7,270 nucleotides of DNA from an uncultured Halioglobus sp. (GTDB lineage Bacteria; Pseudomonadota; Gammaproteobacteria; Pseudomonadales; Halieaceae). The translations under genes were made by a program, and so were the position numbers. Location of the stretch: the NCBI GenBank assembly GCA_905480565.1, contig CAJQQW010000079.1, forward strand, positions 1 to 7,270, read 5' to 3'. Position 1 is the stretch's first letter. Each line of letters starts with the position of its first letter. The notes beneath the pieces were generated by a model, which was not told where the DNA came from, did not search any database, and saw only the letters and a program-made list of their open reading frames with translations. Below are positions 6,467 through 7,270 of this stretch, piece by piece.

Positions 6467-6483
6467 TGGTATGATCGCGCGAT
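6467..6483 (+). promoter_or_regulatory. Extended -10 promoter overlapped by a palindrome, facing the epoxide hydrolase gene
   Basis: TGGTATGAT at 6467-6475 is an extended -10 (TGn plus TATGAT, five of six). No good -35 stands at the usual distance; TTGCCG at 6444-6449 is 20 bases away. The perfect 10-base palindrome ATCGCGCGAT (6474-6483) overlaps the end of the -10 and the expected start point, where a repressor would block initiation. The leader to ATG 6579 would be about 95 bases. Function is inferred from position only. Confidence 0.35.
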
Positions 6484-6578
6484 GAGCTCTTATAAGCGCC
6501 TCCAAAAAACCAACACTGGAAGGTTGGGCATCATCCCCTGTATTATTCAATGTCCGCATATTACCGGTAAAAAAATAA

Positions 6579-7270
6579 ATGCAGCAAAAAAGTGCGCCTA
6601 TTACAGAATTCACCATCCACATCTCCGACGCTGAGATCGAGGACTTAAAGCGGCGCCTCGCGCTCACTCGCTGGCCCGATCAAATACCGGGAACCGATTG
6701 GCGCTACGGTGCAAAGACCGAATACATCCGTTCTCTTTGTGACTATTGGTGCAACGAATACGACTGGCGCAAACACGAGGCACGGCTCAACCGTTTTCCT
6801 CAGTTCAAGACGGAGATTGCGGGAACCGATATTCATTTCCTGCATGTTGAGTCAAAACATGCCGACGCGACGCCACTACTAATTAGTCACGGTTGGCCGG
6901 GCACCTTTGTAGAGTTTCTGCACGTCATTGACCCGCTTGTGAACCCCGAGGCGCATGGTGGAGCCGCCGATAATGCGTTTCACGTTGTTTGCCCTTCACT
7001 GCCGGGCTACGGTTTTTCCGGTACCACAACGACAGAACAGGTCGATACGCTGGCAATCGGCGAAGCGTTTGCCGAACTCATGGCGCGCCTGGGGTATTCA
7101 AAGTACATAGCACAGGGCGGCGACTGGGGCGCGCTTATCACTTCTAATATCGGTTGTATCGATGCTGAGCACCTTTACGGCATTCATCTCAATATGCCTT
7201 TTGGATTCCCCGTGACCACTGATCCCAACGAGGGTTTATCTGTTTCGGAGATTGCTGATCTGGCAACCAT
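6579..7270 (+). CDS. Epoxide hydrolase (EHN domain plus alpha/beta-hydrolase fold), N-terminal 230 residues; runs off right edge
   Basis: The protein starts MQQKSAPITEFTIHISDAEI. Residues 8-115 match the epoxide hydrolase N-terminal (EHN) domain: LKRRLALTRWPDQIPGTDW (23-41), YIRSLCDYWCNEYDW (49-63), RLNRFPQF (69-76) and IHFLHVES. The alpha/beta-hydrolase core follows, with HGWPG (104-108) supplying the oxyanion hole, SLPGYGFS (140-147), and GGDWG (180-184) whose Asp182 is the expected nucleophile that attacks the epoxide ring. Family members have about 380-400 residues; the lid tyrosines and the acid/His pair lie outside the window. These enzymes hydrolyse epoxides to vicinal diols; the substrate is unknown. 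In-frame TAA directly precedes ATG 6579, so it is the earliest possible start, though the ribosome binding site is poor (AT-rich leader, only GGT nearby). The gene is divergent from the serine hydrolase across about 230 bases. No stop or frameshift is seen in the visible part. Confidence 0.93.
   Translation, partial: MQQKSAPITEFTIHISDAEIEDLKRRLALTRWPDQIPGTDWRYGAKTEYIRSLCDYWCNEYDWRKHEARLNRFPQFKTEIAGTDIHFLHVESKHADATPLLISHGWPGTFVEFLHVIDPLVNPEAHGGAADNAFHVVCPSLPGYGFSGTTTTEQVDTLAIGEAFAELMARLGYSKYIAQGGDWGALITSNIGCIDAEHLYGIHLNMPFGFPVTTDPNEGLSVSEIADLAT

Noticed and set aside
6365..6634. An 89-codon plus-strand frame crossing into the epoxide hydrolase start.
   Set aside because: It overlaps the EHN domain coding region in another frame and the divergent promoters; no motif or ribosome binding site supports it.
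1..7270. CRISPR arrays, tRNA or rRNA genes, prophage or toxin-antitoxin modules.
   Set aside because: No regularly spaced repeats, cloverleaf or rRNA motifs, phage genes or paired small genes were found by eye on either strand.

Overview
The window looks like chromosomal DNA of a ubiquinone-making Gram-negative bacterium, most likely a proteobacterium. The evidence is a UbiG-type methyltransferase head, two lipobox lipoprotein signals, an MscS-type channel with a cleavable signal peptide, and sigma70-like promoters. Base composition is moderate by eye and I cannot place the genus. There is no phage, CRISPR, rRNA or tRNA signal. It is gene-sparse, with long gaps and several genes that look damaged.

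Layout, left to right. 1-224 (minus): the 5' end of a ubiG-like methyltransferase gene, broken by an in-frame amber codon at codon 18. 225-704: no convincing gene. 705-1403 (minus): an intact TVP38/TMEM64 (VTT/DedA superfamily) membrane protein. 1404-2217: an intergenic stretch with palindromes, a possible transposase scrap and a possible decayed reading frame ending in a terminator-like hairpin. 2218-3912 (plus): an intact MscS-family mechanosensitive channel with a GTG start and a strong ribosome binding site. 3935-4303 (minus): a coding-looking C-terminal fragment with no usable start. 4297-4656 (minus): a small lipoprotein just upstream of that fragment. 4657-5097: intergenic, with a possible 29-codon small gene and several inverted repeats. 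5098-6348 (minus): a lipoprotein serine hydrolase of the class C beta-lactamase fold, interrupted by an in-frame opal codon at codon 51. 6349-6578: a divergent promoter region. 6579 to the right edge (plus): the N-terminal 230 residues of an epoxide hydrolase of the EHN plus alpha/beta-hydrolase type.

No operon-level system is evident. The two channel or membrane genes point to envelope stress and lipid handling, and the divergent hydrolase pair may share a control region. The most notable theme is coding decay: two genes whose reading frame continues cleanly across a single stop codon (one TAG, one TGA), plus a headless gene fragment. Pseudogenisation or base-calling error explains this more simply than recoding, but it is the main thing to check. 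I do not see a convincing new defence, mobile or biosynthetic system.
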